A stretch of 64,000 nt of DNA, taken from the NCBI GenBank assembly GCA_024280775.1, contig JAJRPM010000013.1:124001-188000 (forward strand), given 5' to 3'. How positions within the stretch are numbered: the stretch's first letter is position 1; each line of letters opens with the position of its first letter. The position numbers and the translations under genes were made by a program. This document shows, piece after piece, positions 7,513 through 16,696 of the stretch. Source of the DNA: Candidatus Zixiibacteriota bacterium (GTDB lineage: Bacteria > Zixibacteria > MSB-5A5 > GN15 > JACZUZ01). The notes beneath the pieces are model-generated. The model was given only the letters and a program-made list of their open reading frames with translations. It had not been told where the DNA came from and made no database searches.

Positions 7513-9561
7513 ATGACTGAACACGAACAAGATAAAGAGAAAAAACAAGACCTGGATATGAGTACGCCACCATCTGGCAGCGGCAAAGGCCCTCGCCTGC
7601 CCAACTGGTCGGGTAAAAAAGATGATGGCAAATCCGGAGGTGATTCAGGAAGCTCCGGAGATTCAGGAGGGCGAGGAGGTTTTCCAGGTTTTCGCGGCCC
7701 GGGTAAATCTATTCTTTTCTGGGGACTTATTGCGGTTCTAATTGCCTTGATTTACAACTATACTGGCGGTATTCATCCCGACAGCGCTGAGATTACCTAT
7801 ACGGAATTCACTAAACAACTGGAAACCAAGAATATAACTGAGGTGGTTCTTGAAGGTCGTCAAATTAGCGGAACTCTGAAAGCCGCAAAATCATTCCCTA
7901 CCGCTAACGGTACGGCCCAATTCACGAAATTTAAGACTACCCTGCCGTTCGATGATAATAACTATCAAGTAATCAACAAGCTGGAAGACGCCGGTGTAAA
8001 ACTAAAAGTCAAAGAGCCCAGCTCTGGCTATATTGGACTTTTGGTCGGCTTTCTGCCCTGGATATTGTTGATTTTCATTTGGGTTTTCTTTATTCGCCAG
8101 ATGCAAGGCGGCGGTGGGCCCAAAGGCCTGTTCTCTTTTGGGAAAAGCAAAGCCAAGCTGGTTACTGATGACCGTCCGAAAGTTACTTTCAATGACGTTG
8201 CCGGAATTGATGAGGCTAAAGAGGAACTATCTGAAATCATCGAATTTTTGAAGAACCCTGGAAAATTCCAGAAACTCGGCGGAAAAATCCCCAAAGGTGT
8301 TCTGCTTTTGGGAGCCCCGGGTACCGGTAAAACCTTGATGGCCCGCGCGGTAGCCGGCGAGGCGGAGGTTCCGTTTTTCTCTATGTCCGGTTCGGACTTT
8401 GTGGAAATGTTTGTCGGTGTCGGCGCCAGCCGGGTTCGTGACCTCTTTGAACAGGGCAACAAGAACTCTCCGTGCATTATTTTCATCGATGAAATCGACG
8501 CAGTCGGTCGTCATCGCGGCGCCGGCCTCGGCGGCGGGCATGACGAACGCGAGCAGACACTTAATCAATTACTTGTGGAAATGGACGGTTTCGAGCCAAA
8601 CTCGGGAGTGATTCTGTTGGCTTCGACGAACCGACCTGATGTGCTCGATCCGGCGTTGTTGCGTCCTGGACGATTTGATCGTCAGATAACTGTCGCGCTT
8701 CCTGATGTAAAAGGCAGAGAGGGCATTCTCAAGGTTCACGCTGCAAAAGTAAAACTCAGCGAAGAGGTGAATCTCGGAATAATAGCCAAAGCCACTCCTG
8801 GTTTCTCGGGCGCTGATTTGGCAAATATGATTAACGAAGCGGCTTTGCTGGCCTCACGCAAAGATCTCGAAGCAATTGACATGCAAACTATGGAAGAGGC
8901 TAAGGACAAGGTGATGATGGGCGCCGAGAGACGCTCATTGGTTGTTACCGAGAAGGAAAAGGAAATGGTGGCATATCATGAGGCCGGTCATGCTCTGGTA
9001 GCCAAGTTCCTACCTGACGCCGACCCAGTATACAAAGTGACTATTATTCCGCGCGGACGCGCATTGGGACTTACAAGTTATTTACCCAATGACGAACGCT
9101 ACACCGAATCCAAGGCGGCGCTTGAGGCTCGTTTGGCATACGCAATGGGAGGCCGTGTCGCCGAGCAACTGGTATACAATCAGCAGACTACCGGCGCTGG
9201 CAATGACCTTGAGCGCTCAACCGAGTTGGCGCGGCGGATGATATGTAACTGGGGAATGTCTGATGAACTCGGACCTGTGACTTTCGGCAAGAAAGAAGAG
9301 CAGATTTTCCTGGGTCGTGAATTCGCTCAACATCAGGATTTTTCTGAGGAAACCGCAAAACTGATAGACAGTGAAGTCAGGAAGGTGCTTGAAAAGGCCG
9401 AAGAAACAGCTACTAGAATCCTGACAGCTCACCGCGCTGAACTAAATAAGGTTGCCGCCATGCTTCTCGATAAAGAAACCATAAACGGCGCGGAGATTGA
9501 CAAGATAATCGCCGAAACCGAAGGCCCCAAAGAGCCATCATCGGAGCCAGCTACTATCTAG
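7513..9561 (+). CDS. ftsH: ATP-dependent zinc metalloprotease FtsH
   Basis: FtsH is a membrane-anchored AAA+ protease that degrades damaged membrane proteins and short-lived regulators. The 682 residues show a Gly/Ser-rich N-terminal extension (20-65), a first membrane segment (about 65-81), a periplasmic domain, and a second membrane segment (172-194). The Walker A motif GAPGTGKT is at 267-274, Walker B FIDEID at 324-329, and the zinc motif HEAGH at 489-493. In many bacteria ftsH directly follows tilS-hpt; here a kinase-regulator cassette lies between. A GAGAG precedes the ATG. A start at the internal Met16 would only shorten the tail. A terminator follows at 9641. Confidence 0.97.
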   Translation: MTEHEQDKEKKQDLDMSTPPSGSGKGPRLPNWSGKKDDGKSGGDSGSSGDSGGRGGFPGFRGPGKSILFWGLIAVLIALIYNYTGGIHPDSAEITYTEFTKQLETKNITEVVLEGRQISGTLKAAKSFPTANGTAQFTKFKTTLPFDDNNYQVINKLEDAGVKLKVKEPSSGYIGLLVGFLPWILLIFIWVFFIRQMQGGGGPKGLFSFGKSKAKLVTDDRPKVTFNDVAGIDEAKEELSEIIEFLKNPGKFQKLGGKIPKGVLLLGAPGTGKTLMARAVAGEAEVPFFSMSGSDFVEMFVGVGASRVRDLFEQGNKNSPCIIFIDEIDAVGRHRGAGLGGGHDEREQTLNQLLVEMDGFEPNSGVILLASTNRPDVLDPALLRPGRFDRQITVALPDVKGREGILKVHAAKVKLSEEVNLGIIAKATPGFSGADLANMINEAALLASRKDLEAIDMQTMEEAKDKVMMGAERRSLVVTEKEKEMVAYHEAGHALVAKFLPDADPVYKVTIIPRGRALGLTSYLPNDERYTESKAALEARLAYAMGGRVAEQLVYNQQTTGAGNDLERSTELARRMICNWGMSDELGPVTFGKKEEQIFLGREFAQHQDFSEETAKLIDSEVRKVLEKAEETATRILTAHRAELNKVAAMLLDKETINGAEIDKIIAETEGPKEPSSEPATI

Positions 9562-9640
9562 ACTGACTAGCTAGTCAAGAAGTCTACCACACAGAGACTA
9601 TCTATTTGGACGACCACCTTCCAAGATGACTATTACCGAG

Positions 9641-9680
9641 ACGGCGGTTGAGTTTTTGCTCAATCGCCGTTATCTTTTTG
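9641..9680 (+). terminator. Rho-independent terminator after ftsH
   Basis: A 12-bp stem (ACGGCGGTTGAG against CTCAATCGCCGT, one G-T pair) with a six-base loop is followed by TATCTTTTT. This ends the ftsH transcript and implies separate transcription of folE. Confidence 0.9.
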
Positions 9681-9695
9681 GGTAGAGAATTTCGA

Positions 9696-9731
9696 GAGTT
9701 TCTTGACGGGAGTTTCTTGAATAGGCAAATA
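9696..9731 (+). promoter_or_regulatory. Possible folE promoter within an 11-nt direct repeat
   Basis: TTGACG (9703-9708) and CAAATA (9726-9731) are 17 bases apart, downstream of the ftsH terminator and 27 bases before folE. The -10 match is weak. GAGTTTCTTGA is present twice (9696-9706 and 9710-9720), so the -35 box lies within a duplicated sequence. Confidence 0.35.
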
Positions 9732-9757
9732 GAACAAGAATCGATAGAATCAACCAA

Positions 9758-10318
9758 ATGGATAGTAGCAAGATAGAGCAGGGTGTAAGACTTATCCTGG
9801 AAGGCATCGGGGAGGACCCCAAGCGTGAAGGATTGGCGAGAACACCTGAGCGAATGGCCGAATTCTACGCCGATGCGCTTGGCGGACTCAAAGAAGACCC
9901 CGCCGATATTCAATTCAATCTATATAACGTAGCAAACAACGAAGAGATGATTATTGTGCGTGATATTACATTTCACTCACTTTGCGAGCATCATCTGCTA
10001 CCGTTCTTCGGGAAGATCCATATTTGCTATATTCCGCGCCCCAATCGCACAACTGGCTTTTCCACACTGGTGCGTTTGGTAGATACACTAGCCAGGCGCC
10101 CCCAGATTCAGGAGCGTCTCACTTCCCAAATCGCGGACATTCTCGAAGAAAAACTAAAACCAATCGGTGTATTAGTTGTCATCGAAGCCGAGCATTTGTG
10201 TATGACTATGCGCGGAGTAAAGAAACCCGGCTCAGGAACTATAACCAGCGCTATCCGTGGCGGAATGCGACGTGACGCAACACGCGCCGAGGCATTCGCG
10301 CTGATTCGTAGTCACTAG
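9758..10318 (+). CDS. folE: GTP cyclohydrolase I
   Basis: FolE converts GTP to 7,8-dihydroneopterin triphosphate, the first committed step of tetrahydrofolate synthesis. The 186 residues include LARTPERMAEFY near the start and the zinc site SLCEHHLLPFFG, giving Cys76 and His79. The third ligand, Cys148, lies in AEHLCMTMRGVKKPGS. All catalytic zinc ligands are therefore present. The family length is about 185-220 residues, so this is a minimal complete enzyme. It lies 24 bases before folP on the same strand, and a Nudix gene of the NudB type lies 2 kb further on, together outlining the folate pathway. Confidence 0.96.
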   Translation: MDSSKIEQGVRLILEGIGEDPKREGLARTPERMAEFYADALGGLKEDPADIQFNLYNVANNEEMIIVRDITFHSLCEHHLLPFFGKIHICYIPRPNRTTGFSTLVRLVDTLARRPQIQERLTSQIADILEEKLKPIGVLVVIEAEHLCMTMRGVKKPGSGTITSAIRGGMRRDATRAEAFALIRSH

Positions 10319-10342
10319 TGTAAGCTCGACAAAGATTATTCC

Positions 10343-11239
10343 ATGAATACCAGCTCAATGTCACAAAACTCGCGCTCTACCAAAGCCAGGCGCAAAGGCG
10401 CGCTGGATTACAGCAGACCAATAGTGATGGGAATTATAAATGTCACTCCGGATTCATTCTCCGATGGTGGCGAGTTCATAGCAATTGAGAAAGCAGTAGC
10501 TCATGCGCTCACAATGATTGCCGACGGCGCTGATATTATTGATATCGGCGGTGAGTCATCCAGGCCGGGGGCGCAACCAGTCTCACTTGAAGAGGAGTTG
10601 CATCGTGTCATTCCGGTTGTTGAAGCCATACGTAAGAAATCGAGTATTCCGATTTCTGTTGACACTACCAAAGCGATAGTCGCACGAGAAGCGCTGAACG
10701 GCGGCGCAGACATAATCAACGACATCTCCGCTGGGCTATTTGACCCTGAGATAATACCTGTGGTTGCCAAGCATGGCGCAGGCTACATCATCATGCACAT
10801 GCAGGGAACTCCACAGACAATGCAGGACAATCCCGTATATGATGATGTTGTGTTGGAAGTAGGTAGCTTTCTGCAAAGTCGTCACAGATTCTGTATTGAC
10901 GCTGGTATCGAACACAACAAACTAATTATTGACCCGGGTATCGGATTTGGGAAAACCCCGAAACACAACCTAGAGCTACTCAAGAATATTAGCTCTCTGG
11001 CCACAATCGGCGCGCCAATACTAGTTGGTGTTTCGCGCAAGACGCTAATCGCGGCGCTTGATGACAACGCCGATACTGCAAAGGACCGGCTTGGCGGCTC
11101 ACTCGCGGCGGCGTTATTTGCAATAGAGCAAGGCGCAAGTATCATTCGGGTTCATGATGTCCTTGAATCTGCCCAGGCGTTGAAGACCTTGCTGGCTCTG
11201 CTCGAGGAGTCAACAAGCAAAAAGGAAGCGATACACTAA
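10343..11239 (+). CDS. folP: Dihydropteroate synthase
   Basis: FolP condenses p-aminobenzoate with dihydropterin pyrophosphate in folate synthesis and is the sulfonamide target. The 298 residues form the usual TIM barrel, with MGIINVTPDSFSDGG (residues 29-43), DIGGESSRPGA (the pterin and phosphate loop), DTTKA, NDISAG and, near the C terminus, RVHDV. The first 28 residues are a short basic leader, so the exact start is uncertain and the Met at residue 6 is an alternative. The stop overlaps the cdaA start as TAATG, with AAAGGAAG upstream serving as the cdaA ribosome site. Confidence 0.95.
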   Translation: MNTSSMSQNSRSTKARRKGALDYSRPIVMGIINVTPDSFSDGGEFIAIEKAVAHALTMIADGADIIDIGGESSRPGAQPVSLEEELHRVIPVVEAIRKKSSIPISVDTTKAIVAREALNGGADIINDISAGLFDPEIIPVVAKHGAGYIIMHMQGTPQTMQDNPVYDDVVLEVGSFLQSRHRFCIDAGIEHNKLIIDPGIGFGKTPKHNLELLKNISSLATIGAPILVGVSRKTLIAALDDNADTAKDRLGGSLAAALFAIEQGASIIRVHDVLESAQALKTLLALLEESTSKKEAIH

Positions 11240-12003
11240 TGGAGCTATTCAAAATTGGCTTCCTTTCATTTGGAATCAAAGACTTAGTCGATATCGGTAT
11301 TGTCAGTGCACTTATCTATAAGATGTTTGTGCTGATTCGCGGCACACGCACCGCGCAAATGGCAATCGGTTTGGCGCTGTTGATAGTCGTGGCATCACTT
11401 GCCTACTGGCTGGATATGTCAGCGCTCTCCTGGCTTTTCAGCAACCTGACTACTTTTGGACTGCTAGCGTTGGTGATTCTTTTTCAACCGGAACTACGAG
11501 GCATTTTGGCGAATATCGGACTATCTGGCCCATTGCGCCCGTTTAGCAATGTCACCGGACGTTTTCTAATTGAAGAAATCTCGCGCACCACAGTGCGCCT
11601 GGCCGAACTAAAATACGGTGGCCTGATTATCATCGAAGGCCGGGTTGGATTGAGAGACTATATTGAAACTGGAAAAGAGATGAACGCCAAATTTTCAGTC
11701 GAACTAGTGACAACTCTCTTTACCGGTTACACTCCATTGCACGACGGCGCAGTGATAGTATCCTCGGCCGGTCAGATTGCCGCCGCGGCCTGCACACTAC
11801 CGCTGACACAAAACCCACTATACCGCAAATTGTATGGCATGCGTCACAAGGCCGGTATTGGTATCACCGAGCTATCAGATGCAGTGGCAATTATCACTTC
11901 GGAAGAAACCGGGCATATCTCAATTGCCCACAACGGGAAATTACAACAAGATATTCACCGCAATGACTTCCGCGAAACTCTAGCCAACTATCTCACCAAG
12001 TAA
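11239..12003 (+). CDS. cdaA: Diadenylate cyclase CdaA (c-di-AMP synthase)
   Basis: CdaA makes the second messenger cyclic di-AMP from two ATP at the membrane; it usually controls potassium and osmotic balance. Three membrane segments fill residues 13-92. They are followed by the DisA_N catalytic domain with the DGA motif at 169-171 (TPLHDGAVIV) and RHKAG at 202-206, where the family norm is RHRAA. A folP-cdaA pair is common in bacteria. The usual downstream partners ybbR/cdaR and glmM are absent here and a GNAT gene follows instead. Translation is coupled to folP. Confidence 0.94.
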   Translation: MELFKIGFLSFGIKDLVDIGIVSALIYKMFVLIRGTRTAQMAIGLALLIVVASLAYWLDMSALSWLFSNLTTFGLLALVILFQPELRGILANIGLSGPLRPFSNVTGRFLIEEISRTTVRLAELKYGGLIIIEGRVGLRDYIETGKEMNAKFSVELVTTLFTGYTPLHDGAVIVSSAGQIAAAACTLPLTQNPLYRKLYGMRHKAGIGITELSDAVAIITSEETGHISIAHNGKLQQDIHRNDFRETLANYLTK

Positions 12004-12017
12004 CGCATCGCCGACTC

Positions 12018-12461
12018 ATGGATTTTACAATTCACAGTATCACCTGTGCAGAAACTGTTCTACTTCGTCAGCGCATCCTTCGCCCGCATCAGAGACCTGA
12101 AGACTGTATCTATCCGCATGACAATTCAACGGAGAGTTTTCATTTGGGAGCGTTCATCGATGAGCGCCTAATCGGGATAGCGTCATTCTTGTATGACTCA
12201 CACCCTGAATTACCTGAGCCGGAATCCCAATATCGAATTCGAGGTATGGCTACCGTACCCGAGTTTCGAAACTCGGGAATTGGAAGCGCTCTTTTGATGG
12301 AGGGCTTTGCAAAACTCAAAGATAAGAATGCAAAGCGCATTTGGTGCAACGCCAGGGAAACTGCATTTGCCTTTTATGAAAAGTTGGGTTTTGTGACGCT
12401 CGGCGAGATGTTTGAACTACCCGGAATCGGACCGCACAAAGTATTGTGGCGCGAAATCTAG
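12018..12461 (+). CDS. GNAT-family N-acetyltransferase
   Basis: The 147 residues carry the GNAT acetyl-CoA loop RGMATVPEFRNSGIGSALL at about residues 75-93, followed by CNARETAFAFYEKLGFVTLGE, which is the beta-strand and helix typical of motif B. The substrate cannot be told from sequence; family members acetylate amines of small molecules, antibiotics or protein N termini. It lies 14 bases after cdaA and probably shares its transcript, in the place where ybbR is often found. It converges with the Nudix gene, and no terminator hairpin is visible in the 26-base gap. Confidence 0.85.
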   Translation: MDFTIHSITCAETVLLRQRILRPHQRPEDCIYPHDNSTESFHLGAFIDERLIGIASFLYDSHPELPEPESQYRIRGMATVPEFRNSGIGSALLMEGFAKLKDKNAKRIWCNARETAFAFYEKLGFVTLGEMFELPGIGPHKVLWREI

Positions 12462-12487
12462 ACTAGAGACGACAACCTGCGACTTTC

Positions 12488-12934
12488 TCAGCGTGCATTC
12501 AATTCTTTTTCACAAATTGTTAGCGCTTCAATGTTTCCGGGATACTTGAGCATCTCTACCGCTTGGTGATATCCAACCCACAAGTATTCAGAATGTTCGC
12601 GTGAATCAATAACGGGTGTCACATCAGGAGCCACCCCCGTATGAAACGCATGCTCGGTCAGGTTAGTTATATTATTACTGAAGTAATGTTGCATTGATGC
12701 TGGAACTGGGAATGTCCTTCTGTAGTCAATCTGCACTATCACTGTGTCAACAAACCCTGTCTCTTCGCGCAACTCTCTGATCGCAGTTTGCAAAACAGTT
12801 TCATCATCCTCGACACCGCCGGTGACTCCCTGCCAAAAACCACCGGCTTCGGCGATTCTCTTTAGCAAAAGATACTCTCTAGCGCCATTCACTGTTCTGT
12901 AGATGTAGATGGCGACTTGGGTTGGTTTTCGCAT
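12488..12934 (-). CDS. Nudix hydrolase, NudB-like (dihydroneopterin triphosphate pyrophosphatase candidate)
   Basis: A complete Nudix box is present: GGVEDDE, seven residues, then RELREETGF. The preceding FWQGVTGGVE resembles the FWQSVTGSVE of E. coli NudB, and the C-terminal EHSEYLWV and LTICE segments also fit. NudB removes pyrophosphate from dihydroneopterin triphosphate, the product of FolE, so the nearby folE and folP support this role (inference). I chose ATG 12934 because the protein then begins close to the first beta strand. A TTG at 12946, directly after the lpxH stop, would add four residues. The substrate remains unproven; Ap4A or dNTP hydrolysis is possible. Confidence 0.8.
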   Translation of the reverse strand: MRKPTQVAIYIYRTVNGAREYLLLKRIAEAGGFWQGVTGGVEDDETVLQTAIRELREETGFVDTVIVQIDYRRTFPVPASMQHYFSNNITNLTEHAFHTGVAPDVTPVIDSREHSEYLWVGYHQAVEMLKYPGNIEALTICEKELNAR

Positions 12935-12946
12935 ACTATAAGGCAA

Positions 12947-13711
12947 TCACAATTCATTCAGTGTCAATTCGCCATCGACAATTTCAACATAGTTAAAGCG
13001 TCGAATGAATTCACCGGTGTTGACATACACGCCCTCCTCCCACTTGTGGAACAGGGGAGTGTGCAGGTGGCCTATTAACACTGCGTCATAACCTTCGCGT
13101 AGTTTGTTGCGCGCGTAGTCTTCGTAGGCCGAATGAAAGGAATGGATGCCCAAGTCTGTGCGTTGCGAGGTATGCTTGCGTGAACTACCCGCCACCCATC
13201 GCGCCAAGGGAATCCCCCAGTCGACGGGCAACAAACGATACAAGGCTACATTGAGTGGATTTCGCAAAATTCTCTTTAGGATTCGGTATTTCCAATCTTC
13301 GGGAGCAAGTCCGTCACCATGAATAAAGAACAAGCGCTTGTCCTGTTCATTCAATTCCAAAAGGTCACGATGAATAGTTATCCCCGCTTCAGTAGTTAGA
13401 AAATCGCCCAACCAAAAGTCATGGTTGCCACTGACATAGTCCACCGGGATTCCAGCTTCGACCAATTCGGCGAGTTTGAAAATAACCTTCAATTGTTGTT
13501 TGGGAATTGCATTCTTGTATTCGAACCAAAAGTCATAGAGGTCACCAAGAATCACTAAGCGAGAACCGCGCTCTTTGACCAACTCCAGAAGCTCGATGAT
13601 CTTGTTGCGCTTGAGACGTTCAAGTGTCTCATCGTTGGCGCCGAGATGTGCGTCTGAAAAAACGAACAGTGAACCGCGTTTCACAGGTTGTGAGAATTCT
13701 TCTGCTGTCAT
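12947..13711 (-). CDS. lpxH: UDP-2,3-diacylglucosamine diphosphatase, LpxH-like
   Basis: LpxH cleaves UDP-2,3-diacylglucosamine to lipid X in lipid A synthesis, at the inner face of the cytoplasmic membrane. The 254 residues show the metallophosphoesterase motifs in order: SDAHLGA, GDLYDFWFEY, GNHDFWLGDF, FIHGDGLAPEDW and GHLHTPLFHKW. The DFWF and helical-cap sequences fit LpxH and its LpxH2 relatives rather than general phosphatases. The start overlaps the putP stop as ATGA, so translation is coupled to the symporter. Its presence implies an outer membrane with lipid A. Confidence 0.85.
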   Translation of the reverse strand: MTAEEFSQPVKRGSLFVFSDAHLGANDETLERLKRNKIIELLELVKERGSRLVILGDLYDFWFEYKNAIPKQQLKVIFKLAELVEAGIPVDYVSGNHDFWLGDFLTTEAGITIHRDLLELNEQDKRLFFIHGDGLAPEDWKYRILKRILRNPLNVALYRLLPVDWGIPLARWVAGSSRKHTSQRTDLGIHSFHSAYEDYARNKLREGYDAVLIGHLHTPLFHKWEEGVYVNTGEFIRRFNYVEIVDGELTLNEL

Positions 13712-15258
13712 AGCGCTGCTGGATTATTCTGTTTACTGCTTTTGGCAGTCAGGTGACTGACAAGCCAAACTGCGAGTGTTGCGAGAAGAAATGCCGGGAC
13801 AATTTCAAACAAACCGGCGCCACCGATTTCGCTTTTCAGGTAAGGAACATTCCGCCAGACTATGGTCACTATCGAACCTGTGAGCATTCCCGCCAAGACT
13901 CCCTCGCGTGTAGTTTTCTTCCACCAAAGAGTAAAAAGCAGAGCCGGACCAAAAGCCGAACCGAGCCCCGACCAGGCAAAACCGACTATGCTGAAGACAA
14001 AGTCTTTTCCGGTAACTTGCGCATACCAGGCAAGAGCAAAAGCAACTACACCGATTATCAAAGTAGTCATGCGCGATAATGACACTAGAGACTTTTCGCT
14101 GGCGCCCGGGTTGATAGAACCGTGATAGACATCCTCGGATACCGCCGATGTGGCCACAAGTAATTGACTATCAGCAGTGGACATCATCGCGGCAATCGCG
14201 CCGGAAATCAGAATCCCGGCTAGCCATCCAGGTAGTAGGCGATTCGCCAGCAAGGGCATGATTTTCTCAGGGTCATCCGCCAATAGGGGTGTTATCTCTT
14301 TGAGATAATCCAATGGTTGACCGGCAAGGTACGCGGCGCCAAAAAGACCGATAAGCATCGCACCCAAAAACGCCACTACCGCCCAGCTGATTCCGATAAG
14401 CGCTCCCTTACGTAATTCATTGGGATCTTTGATAGCCATGAATCGAGTTATCAAATGCGGTTGCGCCATGTATCCCAACCCCCAGGCTAGACCTGTGGTC
14501 ACAGAGAGGATTGCCGCTATTCCAGTTTTCCCGCCGGTGAGAGAGCCGTATGACGGTTCGGCGCTCGCTACAAATGCGCTAACTTGCTCATAACCGCCAA
14601 GCTCAATTAGCAATGCAATCGGTAAAATCACCAATGTGCCAATCATCAATATCGCCTGCACAAAATCAGTCCAGGCCACTGCCATGAACCCGCCCATCAC
14701 GGTGTAGAACAAAATGATTCCACCGCCAAGGGCCATTCCCACAAACGGGTCGATGCCAAAAGTTACATTGAGAACTTTCCCAGCGCCGATAAACTGCGCT
14801 GCGACATAGAAAATGAAAAATACGACGATGATAACTGTCGCGAGATAGCGTATTGCGTGGGTCGAGTCATTGAAAGTGTTGGAAAGGAATTGCGGCAGAG
14901 TGATAGCCCCTACTTTTTCGGATTGCAAACGTAAAGGTTTGGCTATTACCATCCAGGAAACAAGTATCCCGGTAGTGCATCCAATCGCCACCCAAACATC
15001 AATCAAGCCGTTGGCATAGAGCGCCGCAGGTAAGCCGAGTAGTAACCATGACGACTCACCTGAGGCGCGCTCGGAAAAAGTTACGACCCAGATTCCAAGT
15101 CTCCGTCCGGCGAGCACATAGTCGCTGATGGTTTTGTTATGTTTGAAGGTAAGCAGGCCGACGATGAAAATAAGCGCTAGATAGACAACAAACCCGATTA
15201 GCGTAGCGCTCCATTCGAACAGCGCCAATGGGAACCCCGAGGATAGGAGGTCACTCAT
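13708..15258 (-). CDS. Sodium/solute symporter of the SSS family (PutP-like)
   Basis: The 516 residues form about 13 membrane segments of the sodium:solute symporter fold. Family features seen include SDYVLAGRRLGIWV near residue 45, FSERASGESSWLLLGLPAA in the second segment, WTDFVQAILMIG, and ADSQLLVATSAVSEDVYHG near residue 365, all close to the proline permease PutP. Proline is the likeliest substrate, but the family also carries pantothenate, sugars and carboxylates. The start overlaps the stop of a 34-residue membrane peptide as ATGA, and its own stop overlaps lpxH the same way. Confidence 0.88.
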   Translation of the reverse strand: MSDLLSSGFPLALFEWSATLIGFVVYLALIFIVGLLTFKHNKTISDYVLAGRRLGIWVVTFSERASGESSWLLLGLPAALYANGLIDVWVAIGCTTGILVSWMVIAKPLRLQSEKVGAITLPQFLSNTFNDSTHAIRYLATVIIVVFFIFYVAAQFIGAGKVLNVTFGIDPFVGMALGGGIILFYTVMGGFMAVAWTDFVQAILMIGTLVILPIALLIELGGYEQVSAFVASAEPSYGSLTGGKTGIAAILSVTTGLAWGLGYMAQPHLITRFMAIKDPNELRKGALIGISWAVVAFLGAMLIGLFGAAYLAGQPLDYLKEITPLLADDPEKIMPLLANRLLPGWLAGILISGAIAAMMSTADSQLLVATSAVSEDVYHGSINPGASEKSLVSLSRMTTLIIGVVAFALAWYAQVTGKDFVFSIVGFAWSGLGSAFGPALLFTLWWKKTTREGVLAGMLTGSIVTIVWRNVPYLKSEIGGAGLFEIVPAFLLATLAVWLVSHLTAKSSKQNNPAAL

Positions 15259-15359
15259 TTGCGCTCCTTACCGGGAGCGGTCTTCAAAAAGAAAACAAAA
15301 CCGACAGCAACCAAGACCACTGGCGGAACAAACAGCCAAAAGTTTTCCCAAAAGCCCAT
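15255..15359 (-). CDS. Symporter small accessory membrane peptide (34 residues)
   Basis: Reading the minus strand from ATG 15359 gives a 34-residue peptide. It starts MGFWENFWLFVPP, continues with one hydrophobic helix (VVLVAVGFVFFLK) and ends in a short basic tail (TAPGKERK). A purine-rich AGAAAGAG lies upstream of the ATG. Its TGA overlaps the symporter ATG as ATGA, which argues for real, coupled translation. Small single-helix subunits are known beside sodium symporters, such as the MetS subunit of MetPS and the small accessory proteins annotated beside SSS symporters. By analogy this one may stabilise the adjacent transporter (inference). Confidence 0.7.
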   Translation of the reverse strand: MGFWENFWLFVPPVVLVAVGFVFFLKTAPGKERK

Positions 15360-15374
15360 GCGCTCTAGCTCTTT

Positions 15375-16619
15375 CTAATTCTCTTTGGATTCTTCTGGTT
15401 TAGATGTTTCCTGCGATTGAACATTGGCATGATCTTCAACTGTACTATGTTCAGCAGTGTAACCTTTGACAGTGTCATCCAGCGGTGGATTTATCCACTC
15501 ACGCTCCAGGAACATCGGATCCTCAGCAGTGATGTCATAGTCATCACGAAACTTCCGAATAATCACATAGGCATACACCTGCGCAGTAGCCAAAATCGAA
15601 ATCCCGTATCCCCACACATAGGCAAAGATAATCGTCAAAGCAATCGCCATCAAAAGCGCTGCGAATCCGTCTGAGCCGCCTTTTCCCCAGCGACTAATAT
15701 CGAAACCAATTTCAACTCCCGCAACCTTTAGCCCGGGCCACAGATTTGTGGTAAACTCAATCAACCAACCACGCATCGGCAACATCCGCGCCCCACCGGC
15801 AAATGTGTGAGCGGCGCTTGAGCCGCCACTAAGAGTTGACAGCCACACAAAACCTTTTATCGCCAGCGTCGAAAGTCCCGCGAGTATCCAAACACAAAAC
15901 TTAGCCAATCCAAATGAAAACACTGTGTAACCAATCCAGCGAAACGGTTGACGCAGAAAAGTTGAAAATGTCTCGACTATCGAAGTAAATGATTCACCGA
16001 TGCGATCCGCCGCGGTGGCCGCAGGCAGTATTAGCCATGACAAGACAAATACTATGGCTATCACCACGGTAAACAACGCAACCAGGAATCCCGGGACCAC
16101 AAAAAGTATGCTATAAACACTTTCGCCTATCCAAGGAATGCGGGCGAGCAACCCCAGGCCGCTGTTGAAGGCCAGTAAGAACAGCAAGAACAAAGCAATT
16201 GAGCCCAATGCCAAAGAAGTTTGTTTCCAGCGGCCCAATGAAAAACGCAATCCCTCACGGGAGCTACACAATCGATTCCCGCGCAACTCTTCAATAGTAA
16301 CCAGCGCAATCGCCAGGAATCCGTGCATGACAGCAAACAATCCAGCTAAGATTCCCGCGCCATAGATGATTTTCGCGGTCTTTGTCACAAATCGAATATC
16401 CGAAAAGGGAAAGACCGAATGAGACTGGAAGTAATTACTGACTGAGAGTCCATCGATAGCAACAGCTACATAGACAAAACAATCATAGAGGGCCAAAGCC
16501 ACTAGCAATGACAATCCGCCAATAAAGATTTTTTTCAGCTCCAATGCTCGCGCAGGCGCTGAGACTATCTCACGAAAACTAAATACGAAATCTGGTTTGA
16601 GCGGGTTAATCTCTGACAT
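15375..16619 (-). CDS. Polytopic membrane protein of unknown function
   Basis: I do not recognise the family. The 414 residues contain about seven to eight hydrophobic segments, the first at residues 31-53 and the last at about 325-355, with a charged acidic C-terminal tail from residue 370 (EDPMFLEREWINPP, then a Glu/Ser-rich end). The middle has the repeated flavour of a bundle with VVPGFLVALFTVVIAIVFVLS and later GGARMLPMRGWLIEFTTNLW. It lies only 15 bases before the small symporter peptide on the same strand and so probably heads the same operon. Membrane remodelling or transport are possible roles, but nothing in the sequence decides. Confidence 0.75.
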   Translation of the reverse strand: MSEINPLKPDFVFSFREIVSAPARALELKKIFIGGLSLLVALALYDCFVYVAVAIDGLSVSNYFQSHSVFPFSDIRFVTKTAKIIYGAGILAGLFAVMHGFLAIALVTIEELRGNRLCSSREGLRFSLGRWKQTSLALGSIALFLLFLLAFNSGLGLLARIPWIGESVYSILFVVPGFLVALFTVVIAIVFVLSWLILPAATAADRIGESFTSIVETFSTFLRQPFRWIGYTVFSFGLAKFCVWILAGLSTLAIKGFVWLSTLSGGSSAAHTFAGGARMLPMRGWLIEFTTNLWPGLKVAGVEIGFDISRWGKGGSDGFAALLMAIALTIIFAYVWGYGISILATAQVYAYVIIRKFRDDYDITAEDPMFLEREWINPPLDDTVKGYTAEHSTVEDHANVQSQETSKPEESKEN

Positions 16620-16696
16620 ATACTAACTTCGTTCTAATTGGGCGCACTTGTCAACCAATATCCATACAATTCGGACGCTGTTGGAATCTCATCTCT

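Noticed and set aside
7172-7573. A 133-residue minus-strand frame covering the heptamer repeat
   Set aside because: It overlaps the ftsH start and reads through low-complexity DNA; it has no homology-like pattern or ribosome site.
8028-8486. A 152-residue minus-strand frame
   Set aside because: It is the antisense of the FtsH ATPase region, whose motifs are clear.
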